DNA from: Rodentibacter haemolyticus
Lineage (GTDB): Bacteria; Pseudomonadota; Gammaproteobacteria; Enterobacterales; Pasteurellaceae
DNA length: 64,000 bases
Direction of reading: 5' to 3'
NCBI RefSeq assembly: GCF_015356115.1
Contig: NZ_CP063056.1
Location: 1,860,001 to 1,924,000, forward strand
This document shows, one piece after another, positions 50,692 through 59,314 of the stretch. A model generated the notes under the pieces. That model was not told the DNA's origin and searched no databases. It saw nothing but the letters and a program-made list of their open reading frames with translations. The stretch's first letter is position 1. Every line of letters starts with the position of its first letter. The translations under genes were made by a program, and so were the position numbers.

Positions 50692-50970
50692 TTATTCGCT
50701 TTGGGTTTCGGTTTCTTCCGTCACCTCAGCTGCCGCTTGAGCATTGTGATGATTATTGTGATGGGATACAGAACGCGCAGGAACCACAGTAGAAATGGCG
50801 TGTTTATATACCATTTGGTTTACGGTGTTCTTCAATAAAATCACGAATTGATCGAACGATTCGATTTGACCTTGTAATTTGATCCCATTTACGAGATAAA
50901 TCGACACGGGGATACGCTCGCGACGCAGAGCATTCAAATAAGGATCTTGTAAAGATTGTCCTTTAGCCAT
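50692..50970 (-). CDS. hfq: RNA chaperone Hfq
   Basis: Hfq is the hexameric Sm-like protein that pairs small RNAs with mRNA targets. The 92-residue protein has the Sm1 motif (QDPYLNALRRERIPVSIYLVNGIKLQGQIESFDQFVILL, here split) and Sm2 motif (VYKHAISTVVP). The C-terminal tail is unstructured and carries HHNNHHN, as in other Hfq. It is upstream of hflX. Confidence 0.97.
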   Translation of the reverse strand: MAKGQSLQDPYLNALRRERIPVSIYLVNGIKLQGQIESFDQFVILLKNTVNQMVYKHAISTVVPARSVSHHNNHHNAQAAAEVTEETETQSE

Positions 50971-51065
50971 TTTGTTATCCTTTGGTTGTCGTGTTTACGA
51001 AAAATATGACAGAAACGAATTGTTTCTGTTCTGCGCTCAAATATAGCAATAAACATAGAATTTGT

Positions 51066-52034
51066 CTATTTGCTTTCTCGTAACTTTTTCAATATCGCCT
51101 TCATTTTTTCATCAAGTTGGGCATTGAAACGAAGTGTTTCCCCTGTTTTCGGGTGTTCAAAACGAATTGAATAGGCATGTAAGAATAAGCGATTTAAACC
51201 TAAGGCCTGCATTTGCATATCAAAATCCTTATCACCGTATTTATCGTCTAAAGCGATAGGATGAGCGACATACTGGGCGTGTACACGGATTTGGTGCGTA
51301 CGCCCTGTTACCGGAGAAGCTTTGACCAAGGTGGCGTTAAGATAGCGTTCTTCAATAGAAAAACGGGTTTCGGAAGGCTTACCCTGCTCACTGACACGTA
51401 CAATGCGTTCGCCACTGGAAAGTTCATTTTTCAATAGTGGCGCTTGTATCACTTTTACATGGGATTGCCATTGTCCCCTAACCAACGCTAAGTAATCTTT
51501 TTGTACGGTTTTTAATCGTAGTTGTTCGTGCAAATGACGTAACGCAGAGCGTTTTTTCGCAATTAATAAAATTCCCGACGTATCACGATCCAAACGATGT
51601 ACCAATTCTAAAAAACGGGCTTCAGGGCGTAATGCACGCAATGCTTCAATCACACCGAAATTTAAGCCGCTACCACCATGCACGGCAATGCCTGAGGGTT
51701 TATTCAAAACGATTAAACAGTCGTCTTCAAATAGGATTTGGTTTTCAAGTGCGGCAACTTTATTTAAGTTTTTGGAAACGGGCGTGTCATTTTTTTCCGA
51801 TATGCGAATAGGTGGTATGCGTACAACATCGCCTGCCTGTAATTTATATTCCGGCTTAATACGTCCTTTATTCACCCGTACCTCGCCTTTTCGCACAATA
51901 CGATAAATCAAACTTTTCGGCACTCCTTTCAGTTTTGCCAATAAATAATTATCAATGCGTTGACCGGCTTCGTCTTCACTGATTGTCAGCAGTTTTACCG
52001 CCGAATTGATAACTTTTTCTTTTTGTTCCATCAT
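51066..52034 (-). CDS. rluC: 23S rRNA pseudouridine synthase RluC
   Basis: RluC forms pseudouridine at 23S rRNA positions 955, 2504 and 2580 in E. coli. The 322-residue protein has an N-terminal S4 domain (AGQRIDNYLLAKLKGVPKSLIYRIVRKGEVRVN) and the catalytic HRLDRDTSGILLIAKK. The start ATG at 52034 follows AAGGA by 7 bases; a TTG at 52061 extends the frame. It is divergent from rne, as in E. coli. Confidence 0.95.
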   Translation of the reverse strand: MMEQKEKVINSAVKLLTISEDEAGQRIDNYLLAKLKGVPKSLIYRIVRKGEVRVNKGRIKPEYKLQAGDVVRIPPIRISEKNDTPVSKNLNKVAALENQILFEDDCLIVLNKPSGIAVHGGSGLNFGVIEALRALRPEARFLELVHRLDRDTSGILLIAKKRSALRHLHEQLRLKTVQKDYLALVRGQWQSHVKVIQAPLLKNELSSGERIVRVSEQGKPSETRFSIEERYLNATLVKASPVTGRTHQIRVHAQYVAHPIALDDKYGDKDFDMQMQALGLNRLFLHAYSIRFEHPKTGETLRFNAQLDEKMKAILKKLRESK

Positions 52035-52439
52035 TCTTTTATCCTTTGAAAATCGGCGCAAATCATATCATAAAAGCGATTGCGAGGGTAATAATCGCCT
52101 TGCTAATTTGTCGGTTTCTATGGATAATAGAGCGTCTTTTTGTGCATAAATTTTTGCACTTCTAATTGACAAGTTTTGTTGGTGGAAACTCAATGCGGCA
52201 ATCGGCATAAGACATTGATAATCAACATTTTTCTTTTTGAAATAAACCGCCCGCTTGCAACACGTGCGGAATATCGTGTTGTTTTATTACGCAACCGTTT
52301 ATTTATCGTTTTATAACGTTATCAATGCACCCAGCAACATACAATCGTGAGATTGATTGGCGCGAGAAACACGAGGTCGATAACGAAGCAAAGTGCGGTT
52401 TATTTTAAGGTAGTTTTTAATTTAATAAGAGAATTGACA
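52035..52439 (+). promoter_or_regulatory. Long leader region of rne shared with rluC
   Basis: The 405-base gap between rluC and rne holds both promoters and a probably long rne 5' untranslated region. A hairpin CAACACG/CGTGTTG is at 52258-52281. A conserved-looking block GCGCGAGAAACACGAGGTCG, then ATAACGAAGCAAAG, is at about 52361-52395. In E. coli the long rne leader mediates feedback cleavage by RNase E (the rne5 element). A USS lies at about 52390. Confidence 0.55.
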
Positions 52440-55262
52440 ATGAAAAGAATGTTAATCAACGCAACTCAAAAAGAAGAGTTGCGCGTAGCGCTTGTCGATG
52501 GACAACGCCTTTTTGATTTGGATATTGAAAATCCGGGTCATGAACAGAAAAAAGCAAATATCTACAAAGGGAAAATTACCCGGGTTGAACCTAGTTTAGA
52601 AGCGGCTTTTGTAGATTACGGCGCAGAACGCCACGGTTTTTTACCGTTGAAAGAAATTGCACGTGAATATTTTCCGGCGGATTACGTATTCCAAGGTCGT
52701 CCGAATATTCGCGATATTTTAACCGAAGGGCAAGAAGTTATCGTTCAAGTGAATAAAGAGGAACGGGGTAATAAAGGGGCTGCACTGACGACTTTTGTTT
52801 CTCTTGCCGGCAGTTATTTGGTGATTATGCCGAATAACCCGCGCGCAGGTGGCATTTCCCGCCGTATTGAGGGTGATGAGCGCACTGAATTAAAAGAAGC
52901 ACTCAGTTCTTTGGAGGTGCCGGAAGGTGTGGGGCTTATCGTGCGTACTGCTGGTGTGGGTAAATCACCGGAAGAATTACAATGGGATTTAAAAGTGCTG
53001 TTGCATCATTGGGAAGCGATTAAACAAGCTTCTCAAAGTCGCCCGGCACCTTTCCTTATTCACCAAGAAAGTGATGTGATCGTGCGTGCTATCCGTGATT
53101 ATTTACGTCGCGATATCGGTGAAATCTTAATTGATAGCCCGAAAATTTTTGAAAAAGCGAAAGCCCATATCAAACTCGTTCGCCCTGATTTCATTAATCG
53201 GGTGAAGTTATACCAAGGTGAAGTGCCGCTTTTTAGTCATTATCAAATCGAATCACAAATTGAATCGGCTTTTCAACGTGAAGTGCGTTTACCATCGGGC
53301 GGTTCGATTGTCATTGATGTGACAGAGGCCTTAACTGCGATAGATATTAACTCCGCACGTTCAACCCGTGGCGGTGATATTGAAGAAACGGCGCTTAATA
53401 CCAACCTTGAAGCCGCAGATGAAATTGCCCGTCAATTGCGTTTGCGTGACTTGGGTGGTTTGGTTGTTATTGATTTCATTGATATGACACCGGTTCGTCA
53501 TCAACGTGAAGTTGAAAATCGCATTCGTGATGCGGTACGCCAGGATCGCGCTCGTATTCAAATTAGTCGTATTTCGCGCTTTGGTCTACTGGAAATGTCC
53601 CGTCAGCGTTTAAGCCCGTCTTTAGGAGAATCATCGCATCACATTTGTCCACGCTGTCAAGGTACCGGAAAAGTACGTGATAACGAATCGCTTTCCTTGT
53701 CGATTTTGCGTTTAATCGAAGAAGAAGCACTGAAAGAAAATACCAAACAAGTGCACACCATTGTGCCGGTGCAAATCGCCTCTTATCTGTTAAATGAAAA
53801 ACGTAGAGCCATTAGCAGCATAGAGAAACGCCATAATGTCGATGTGATCGTTGCACCAAACGAAGCAATGGAAACACCGCATTTTAGCGTATTCCGTTTA
53901 CGTGATGGCGAAGAAGTGAATGAGTTAAGTTACAACTTAGCGAAAATTCACTGTGCGCAAGATGAAATAGATGAGGAATCAACAATTACCCGTCAAGCTG
54001 ACAATCCGGTAGGGAGTGAACAGCCTGCAATCGAAAGTGCGGCCGTATCCCTTTCTATTTCTGAAGCGGCGCCGACGCCGATAGAACGTAAATCGGATGA
54101 ACCGTCGCTATTGGCAAAAATCATCGCGAAAATTAAAGCGTTGTTTACTACTGCTGAGGCGAAGGAAGAAAAAACAAAAAATAATCGTAATAACCGACAT
54201 AATCGCAACCAACGCCGTACACAAGATCGCCGTAATATTTCCCGTCGTACAAGAACGGAAAATATAAGCGATGTGGAAAAAACGGAAGAGGAACAAGTGC
54301 GTCCAACGCGTGAGCGTAATCAACGCCGTTCACGCCGAAACAATGTCATAGATGAAACATTGAACGAAAGTGCGGTTAATTTTGCCTCTGTTTCTGAGGC
54401 TGAAGTTCAGGGGGAAAAAACAGAGCAAGTGCCTCAGCGTCGTCAACGTCGCGATTTGCGTAAACGTGTGCGTGTTGATGAAAATGCGACAGATATTCGC
54501 AAAATAGAGAGTGATTCTGATGTGCTCGAACCTGTTTCAACCGTTGCTCCGGTTGAAATTAATGCTCAGGCTGAAGTTGATACACCAACCGAAGTTGGTA
54601 TATCTGCCGAAACCGTGGAAGAAAAACAACCTCGTCAGGAACGCCAACGTCGTACTCCGCGTCATTTACGTGTTGCGAATAGTCAGCGTCGCCGCCGTCA
54701 AGAGGTTAAATCGCCGATGCCGTTATTTGCTGCCGTCGTTTCACCGGAATTAGCAAGCGGTAAAGTATGGGTGGATCATTCCGTTGTGAATACACCGAAA
54801 GAAAATCATTTCTTATCTGTGGATGAATTGCTGGAACAGGAGAAAACCAAAAAAGGTTTTATTACGCCTGCAACAGGAATCGTGGTTCAAAACAGCCCGG
54901 TGGAAGCGAAACCTGCTTTAGATTTCATCATTCAGCCGGCGAATGAATCCGTACGGAAAAAAGTACAAGAGTCATTGGAGCGCCTTAATGCAGAAAAAGA
55001 ACAAAATGAAGCTGTTGAGATAGAAAACACAACGGAATTTATCCGCACTTATGAGTTTAAGGGGCGTTTGGGAACGATTTCTTCCGTAAATCATACTAAA
55101 TCCGAGATGACGCTTGCAAAAGCCGGTGATGAAATGGCAAAACCTTTCCCTATTATCGAGTGGAATGAATCACGTTATTACTTCTACGGTAAAGGTTCGG
55201 CAGGACATCATAGCGCAATTAGTCATGTGTATTCTGAGCCAACGAAAGCAAAATCAGAATAA
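52440..55262 (+). CDS. rne: Ribonuclease E
   Basis: RNase E is the endonuclease that initiates mRNA decay and rRNA/tRNA processing and scaffolds the degradosome. The 940-residue protein has the S1 domain (NIYKGKITRVEPSLEAAFVDYGAERHGFLP), the catalytic DNase I-like region with DINSARSTRGG and the magnesium aspartate VVIDFIDM, and the Zn-link CPRCQGTGK. The C-terminal half is arginine-rich (RRTQDRRNISRRTRT and repeats of QRRQRR type). ATG 52440 gives MKRMLINATQ; a longer upstream frame to 52347 is not used. Confidence 0.97.
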   Translation: MKRMLINATQKEELRVALVDGQRLFDLDIENPGHEQKKANIYKGKITRVEPSLEAAFVDYGAERHGFLPLKEIAREYFPADYVFQGRPNIRDILTEGQEVIVQVNKEERGNKGAALTTFVSLAGSYLVIMPNNPRAGGISRRIEGDERTELKEALSSLEVPEGVGLIVRTAGVGKSPEELQWDLKVLLHHWEAIKQASQSRPAPFLIHQESDVIVRAIRDYLRRDIGEILIDSPKIFEKAKAHIKLVRPDFINRVKLYQGEVPLFSHYQIESQIESAFQREVRLPSGGSIVIDVTEALTAIDINSARSTRGGDIEETALNTNLEAADEIARQLRLRDLGGLVVIDFIDMTPVRHQREVENRIRDAVRQDRARIQISRISRFGLLEMSRQRLSPSLGESSHHICPRCQGTGKVRDNESLSLSILRLIEEEALKENTKQVHTIVPVQIASYLLNEKRRAISSIEKRHNVDVIVAPNEAMETPHFSVFRLRDGEEVNELSYNLAKIHCAQDEIDEESTITRQADNPVGSEQPAIESAAVSLSISEAAPTPIERKSDEPSLLAKIIAKIKALFTTAEAKEEKTKNNRNNRHNRNQRRTQDRRNISRRTRTENISDVEKTEEEQVRPTRERNQRRSRRNNVIDETLNESAVNFASVSEAEVQGEKTEQVPQRRQRRDLRKRVRVDENATDIRKIESDSDVLEPVSTVAPVEINAQAEVDTPTEVGISAETVEEKQPRQERQRRTPRHLRVANSQRRRRQEVKSPMPLFAAVVSPELASGKVWVDHSVVNTPKENHFLSVDELLEQEKTKKGFITPATGIVVQNSPVEAKPALDFIIQPANESVRKKVQESLERLNAEKEQNEAVEIENTTEFIRTYEFKGRLGTISSVNHTKSEMTLAKAGDEMAKPFPIIEWNESRYYFYGKGSAGHHSAISHVYSEPTKAKSE

Positions 55263-55266
55263 TGAG

Positions 55267-55298
55267 AAATTGGTGCAAAATAATGCACCAATTTTTTT
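55267..55298 (+). terminator. Terminator after rne
   Basis: An 11-bp perfect stem AAATTGGTGCA/TGCACCAATTT with a 6-base loop is followed by TTTT, just after the rne stop codon. Confidence 0.92.
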
Positions 55299-55398
55299 AT
55301 CTTTGAATTGAGCTAAAATTAATCACTTGATAAAAATATGGATTTTTATACTTGACGGAGTTTGGTAAAAAACGTATCATTCACCCCGCTTAAATCAC

Positions 55399-55488
55399 GG
55401 AGGAATGGTCGAGTGGTTGAAGGCACCGGTCTTGAAAACCGGCGAGGGTTTACGCCCTCCGTGAGTTCGAATCTCACTTCCTCCGCCA
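55399..55488 (+). tRNA. serT: tRNA-Ser (TGA anticodon)
   Basis: The 90-base cloverleaf has acceptor stem GGAGGAA/TTCCTCC, an anticodon arm CCGGTCTTGAAAACCGG with TGA, a long class II variable arm (CGAGGGTTTACGCCCTCCG), a T arm GTTCGAATC, and encoded CCA. The promoter TTGACG at 55352, 17 bases, TATCAT at 55375 lies just upstream. Confidence 0.95.
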
Positions 55489-55500
55489 TCAAATTTAAAA

Positions 55501-55531
55501 AATCCCTTAATTGAAAAATTAAGGGATTTTT
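55501..55531. terminator. Terminator after tRNA-Ser
   Basis: AATCCCTTAATT and AATTAAGGGATT form a 12-bp stem with a GAAA loop and run into TTTTG. The A-rich left flank would also make it work for priC on the minus strand. Confidence 0.88.
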
Positions 55532-55545
55532 GCTTTTCTGGACTT

Positions 55546-56130
55546 TTATTTTTCCTGATTATTTCTGTTTTCTTGTTCTTCTTTAAAGGCTAAATATTCT
55601 TCTAATAAATCAATGGCTTCTTGACATTTTTGGCGACGTTGCTTGTACTGCTTGGCAAGCTGTAAGGCTTTCTTTTGTTTTTCCACATGGGTTTCCGTAT
55701 GGGCAAGATCCCTGTGTTGTTGATACAAACGGTTTAATTGTTCAAGCGCTTCATAATATTTTTCTAAACGTTCGCGCGGTGGAAGTTTATGAATTTCGTG
55801 TTGTGTTTTTCTTATTGGTGTCGGTTTTTGTTGCTTTTGTAAGAACAACGGTTTGCTTTTTCGATTTAATGCTTCTGACAATGCTGTACATTGTTTTAAT
55901 AAAAGCTCGGTAATAAAAGTATAATGATTAACATCATTAGAATTAAGAAATTTAATTTTTGTTAATGTTTGTTCAATTTCGTTGAAATAAAAAGCGGTAG
56001 TTTGTCCGTTTTCACTAAATAAAGTGCGGTCAAATTTTACGAAGATTTTTTCTTCGTGTTGAGCCGAATAAGTTTGATGAAGTTGTTGTACTTTTTGTTC
56101 TAATGTTTTGATGAGTTGTTGAATGCTCAT
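55546..56130 (-). CDS. priC: Primosomal replication protein PriC (N'')
   Basis: PriC loads DnaB at stalled forks. The 194-residue protein is mostly helical and basic, starting SIQQLIKTLEQKVQQLHQ, with FDRTLF (USS-encoded) and KYYEALEQLNRLYQQHRDL, in line with the PriC family, though the match is remote. The start is ATG 56130, preceded by GGGGGAT; an in-frame ATG at 56244 would run back into the next gene. It lies 33 bases after the transporter gene on the same strand. Confidence 0.7.
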   Translation of the reverse strand: MSIQQLIKTLEQKVQQLHQTYSAQHEEKIFVKFDRTLFSENGQTTAFYFNEIEQTLTKIKFLNSNDVNHYTFITELLLKQCTALSEALNRKSKPLFLQKQQKPTPIRKTQHEIHKLPPRERLEKYYEALEQLNRLYQQHRDLAHTETHVEKQKKALQLAKQYKQRRQKCQEAIDLLEEYLAFKEEQENRNNQEK

Positions 56131-56162
56131 AAAAATCCCCCAATGACGGGGGATTATAATCG

Positions 56163-57515
56163 CTAAAGGTACATTGCTGCAATCCAGCCAAAGATAATCA
56201 AAGGAATATTGTAGTGAATAAAGGTCGGAACGACAGAATCCCAAATGTGGTCGTGTTTACCGTCAATGTTTAAACCTGATGTCGGTCCTAATGTGGAATC
56301 GGAAGCCGGGGAGCCCGCATCACCTAACGCTGCGGCTACGCCTACAATCGAAACCGTTGCTAATGGAGAAAATCCGAAAGACAAGCAAAGCGGTACGTAG
56401 ATTGACGTGATAATCGGCACTGTTGAGAATGAAGAACCAATCCCCATAGTGATTAATAAGCCTACAAGTAACATCAAGAAAGCGGCGATACCTTTACTTT
56501 GAATTGCACCGCTACTGAGACTTTGTACTAAATCGGTAACACCGGTGGTTGCATTGATGACATTCGCAAAACCTGAAGCGGCAATCATAACAAAACCAAT
56601 CATCGCCATCAGGCGTAAACCTTGCTGGAAAATGTCGTTACTTTCTTTTAGTTTGAAAATACCGAATACGGCGAAGATGATTAAACCGACCAAGCCGCCG
56701 ATAATTGTTGAACTGGTGAAAAGCTGGGTTGCAAAAGTGACGATAATTGCGATCAAACTTGCGGTAATTTGTTTCGGTTGAATATTGGCAATATGGGCTT
56801 CAATTTCTCTTGTGGTTGGTTCTTCTGTCGTAACATTATATTCGCGCGGTTTGCGATAGGTAATAAACACCGCGGTTAATAGCCCTAAAATCATACCGAC
56901 CACAGGGAGTAACATCGCAAGAGAAACCTGTGATACATCGGTTTGTAATCCTAAGGTACTGCCCGCTTGGTTAATATTTTTGACTAAAATACTTTCGATA
57001 AAGATTTTTCCGAACCCGACAGGCAGGAGCATATAGGTTGCCGTTAAACCGAATGTAAGTACACAAGCGACAGCACGGCGATCGATTTTTAATCGATTAA
57101 AAATGGAAAGAAGCGGCGGTACGACAATTGGAATAAATGCGATGTGCACAGGAAGTAGATTTTGAGATGAAATAGAAAACAGAACCAATACACCAAAAAG
57201 TAAATATTTAAACCACGCAAGGTTATTGCTTGTTGGGGTTCTATTCATTTTCGTAATGATCTTATAGGCGAGTAAATCGGTAATCCCTGATTTGGAAATA
57301 GCAATGGCAAATGCGCCTAACATTGCATAGTTCATCGCAACCTCTGCACCGCCGCCTAAGCCGCCGGTAAAGGTTTCGATTGTTTTGCTTAAGCCGAGAT
57401 CACCATATAGCCCGGCGGTAAGTGCTGCGATAACGAGTGCGATAACCACATTGATGCGTAGCAAACTTAATGCCAGCAATACAATGATAGAGATAACAAC
57501 AGGGTTTGATAACAT
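56163..57515 (-). CDS. NhaC-family transporter, putative histidine transporter
   Basis: The 450-residue protein has about 12 hydrophobic segments and resembles the NhaC/YuiF group (GAFAIAISKSGITDLLAYKI, then ALGDAGSPASDSTLGPTSGLN). The family was annotated as Na+/H+ antiporter, but a five-His leader peptide with an attenuator lies directly upstream, so histidine uptake is the better guess. YuiF proteins of Firmicutes are predicted histidine transporters regulated by His T-boxes. The ATG follows AAGGAAAAACACA. The gene lies between rnt and priC. Confidence 0.75.
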   Translation of the reverse strand: MLSNPVVISIIVLLALSLLRINVVIALVIAALTAGLYGDLGLSKTIETFTGGLGGGAEVAMNYAMLGAFAIAISKSGITDLLAYKIITKMNRTPTSNNLAWFKYLLFGVLVLFSISSQNLLPVHIAFIPIVVPPLLSIFNRLKIDRRAVACVLTFGLTATYMLLPVGFGKIFIESILVKNINQAGSTLGLQTDVSQVSLAMLLPVVGMILGLLTAVFITYRKPREYNVTTEEPTTREIEAHIANIQPKQITASLIAIIVTFATQLFTSSTIIGGLVGLIIFAVFGIFKLKESNDIFQQGLRLMAMIGFVMIAASGFANVINATTGVTDLVQSLSSGAIQSKGIAAFLMLLVGLLITMGIGSSFSTVPIITSIYVPLCLSFGFSPLATVSIVGVAAALGDAGSPASDSTLGPTSGLNIDGKHDHIWDSVVPTFIHYNIPLIIFGWIAAMYL

Positions 57516-57700
57516 TGTGTTTTTCCTTATAAATAATAGTAAGTAGTGGAGTATTAAAGTTTAGTTTTAAAGTGAATTAGATTTAAAAATGTCTATTGCA
57601 GTCGTACTGCTTTCGGTTTGCCATTTTAATTTAATTCACTATATTTAATTTTGTTATGTCGCATAGTTAAAATTCCTATAGGTTGTTGTGGTAAAAGAAA

Positions 57701-57726
57701 CCCCTCGAAAGTTGTCTCCCGAGGGG
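57701..57726 (-). terminator. Attenuator of the putative histidine transporter
   Basis: On the minus strand ACCCCTCG pairs with CGAGGGGT around a 12-base loop and is followed by TTTCTTTT. It lies between the His leader peptide and the transporter gene. A small hairpin GGAAG/CTTCC at 57752-57765 precedes it. AAGATTT within that hairpin can also pair with AAATCTT (57728-57734) or with AATCTT at the leader stop (57785-57790), so alternative structures exist. Confidence 0.75.
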
Positions 57727-57788
57727 TAAGATTTTATTATCCTGTCTGCCCGGAAGAAATCTTCCAAGCACACCAAAAACCTGAAAGA

Positions 57789-57830
57789 TTATTCAGTTAA
57801 ATGGTGATGATGGTGACGGATAATAGACAT
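57789..57830 (-). CDS. Histidine leader peptide, 13 aa
   Basis: A complete small frame MSIIRHHHHHLTE starts at ATG 57830, 8 bases after GGAG, and ends TAA at 57789. It has five consecutive His codons (CAC CAT CAT CAC CAT). Stalling of the ribosome here when charged tRNA-His is scarce should prevent terminator formation at 57701-57726. This is the layout of the E. coli his leader (seven His codons), but here it precedes a transporter gene. Confidence 0.85.
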   Translation of the reverse strand: MSIIRHHHHHLTE

Positions 57831-57905
57831 ATTTAAATCTCCAATTAAGAATTGGTTTTTAAACTACTGGAAAACGAAGGCGATTGCAACCTCTTTTTGA
57901 AAAAA

Positions 57906-58595
57906 TTAAAGTGCGGTTGTTTTTTCATCTGTTTTTTCGTTTTCTATTTCCAATACGCAATGAGGAAATCCGCCTAAATCTTTCAGATGATTTACCATAT
58001 AACAGAATAATTCGGCGGTACGCTCCGTATCATACAAAGCGGAATGCGCCAGTTTTCCATCAAAAGGAATTTTTGCGGCTTGACAGGCTTTCACAAGGAC
58101 GGTTTGTCCGAACATTAAACCCGCAAGACTTGCCGTATCAAACATTCCAAAAGGATGAAACGGATTACGTTTTACACCGGTGCGTTCTGCCGCCGCCATC
58201 AAAAAACTTTGATCGAAAGCCGCATTATGCGCCACGATAATTGATCGTTGGCAACCCGCATTTTTTTGCTCGCGGCGCACCATTTGAAATAATTCCGTTA
58301 TAGCATCTAATTCCGATACGGCACCACGTAGAGGATTGTGAATATCAATGCCGTTAAATTTCAAGGAGTCCGGATTAATATTCGCCCCTTCAAAAGGCTC
58401 AATATGGAAATGACATTTTTGATCGGGGTGTAAATATCCGTTTTCATCCATTTTTAATGTGATCGCCGCCAGTTCTAATAACGCATCTTTTTTAGCATCA
58501 AATCCTGCGGTTTCCACATCGATGATGACGGGAAAATAACCTCGAAAGCGATTTTTTAATTGATTATGATAAGGAATTTCTTGAGTATCGGACAT
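57906..58595 (-). CDS. rnt: Ribonuclease T
   Basis: RNase T is a DEDD 3'-5' exonuclease that trims tRNA, 5S and 23S rRNA ends. The 229-residue protein has motif I PVIIDVETAGF (Asp26, Glu28), motif II region AHNAAFDQSFL and motif III HSALYDTERTAELF. It sits between gloA and the transporter, the order found in Haemophilus. A USS lies just after the stop. Confidence 0.95.
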   Translation of the reverse strand: MSDTQEIPYHNQLKNRFRGYFPVIIDVETAGFDAKKDALLELAAITLKMDENGYLHPDQKCHFHIEPFEGANINPDSLKFNGIDIHNPLRGAVSELDAITELFQMVRREQKNAGCQRSIIVAHNAAFDQSFLMAAAERTGVKRNPFHPFGMFDTASLAGLMFGQTVLVKACQAAKIPFDGKLAHSALYDTERTAELFCYMVNHLKDLGGFPHCVLEIENEKTDEKTTAL

Positions 58596-58661
58596 AGGTT
58601 ATCCTTCAGAAAATAAAAATAACGCAGGTGGTGAACCCACGTTATGAAAATACGACAAAAA

Positions 58662-58750
58662 CTCTATTCAATCGCTTTGAACGATTGTTATGCCTTAAGG
58701 CACTGTTGGCAAAGCCAATGTTCAAAATCTAAAGATTTGTGACCGCACTT
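58662..58750 (+). repeat. Four-hairpin USS-bounded repeat, copy F
   Basis: The hairpins read CAATCGCTTTGAACGATTG, TGCCTTAAGGCA, TTGGCAAAGCCAA and AAATCTAAAGATTT, then GTGACCGCACTT. Changes in hairpin 2 and 3 keep pairing. The USS end is 2 bases from the gloA stop codon. Its outer end lacks a USS. Confidence 0.82.
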
Positions 58751-58752
58751 AA

Positions 58753-59160
58753 TTAATTGCCAAGACCGGCTTTTGCGCTTTTATTTTCAATAAATTCGAT
58801 TTTGTAACCGTCCGGATCTTCCACGAAAGCAATGACGGTGCTGCCGCCTTTCACCGGTCCCGGCTCACGGGTGACTTTACCGCCGTTCGCACGTACGGCT
58901 TCACAAGTCGCAACAATATCATCGACACCAATCGCAATATGACCATAAGCCGTGCCAAGATCATATTCATTTACGCCCCAGTTGTAGGTAAGCTCGATTA
59001 CTGATGATTTATCTTCATCGTCATAACCTAAAAACGCCAGTGAATATTTATATTCCGGATTTTCGCTTGTGCGTAATAAACGCATTCCTAATATATCTTG
59101 ATAAAATTTAATTGAACGATCCAAATCGCTTACGCGCAACATCGTGTGTAAAATTCGCAT
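58753..59160 (-). CDS. gloA: Lactoylglutathione lyase (glyoxalase I)
   Basis: GloA isomerises the hemithioacetal of methylglyoxal and glutathione to S-lactoylglutathione. The 135-residue protein keeps the four metal ligands of E. coli GloA at the same positions: His5, Glu56, His74 and Glu122. It begins RILHTMLRVSDLDRSIKFY. The E. coli enzyme is nickel-activated. The four-hairpin repeat begins right after its stop. Confidence 0.97.
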   Translation of the reverse strand: MRILHTMLRVSDLDRSIKFYQDILGMRLLRTSENPEYKYSLAFLGYDDEDKSSVIELTYNWGVNEYDLGTAYGHIAIGVDDIVATCEAVRANGGKVTREPGPVKGGSTVIAFVEDPDGYKIEFIENKSAKAGLGN

Positions 59161-59314
59161 TGGTTTGTCCTTATTTTGAATAGATACTTGCGGGGATTAT
59201 GACATAAATCGAATCATAAATCAGTAAAACCCGTGTTAATCTTACTTTATAGTGAGAGTATTGGAAAAATAATCATAAGGAATCGCCATTTTTGATTTTA
59301 TGACAGAACTTTTT

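Noticed and set aside
54160..54720. Arginine-rich repetitive stretch in rne considered as a separate repeat or CRISPR-like array
   Set aside because: The repeats are codons for QRRQRR-type RNA-binding segments, normal for the RNase E C-terminal half; there are no spacers of constant length.
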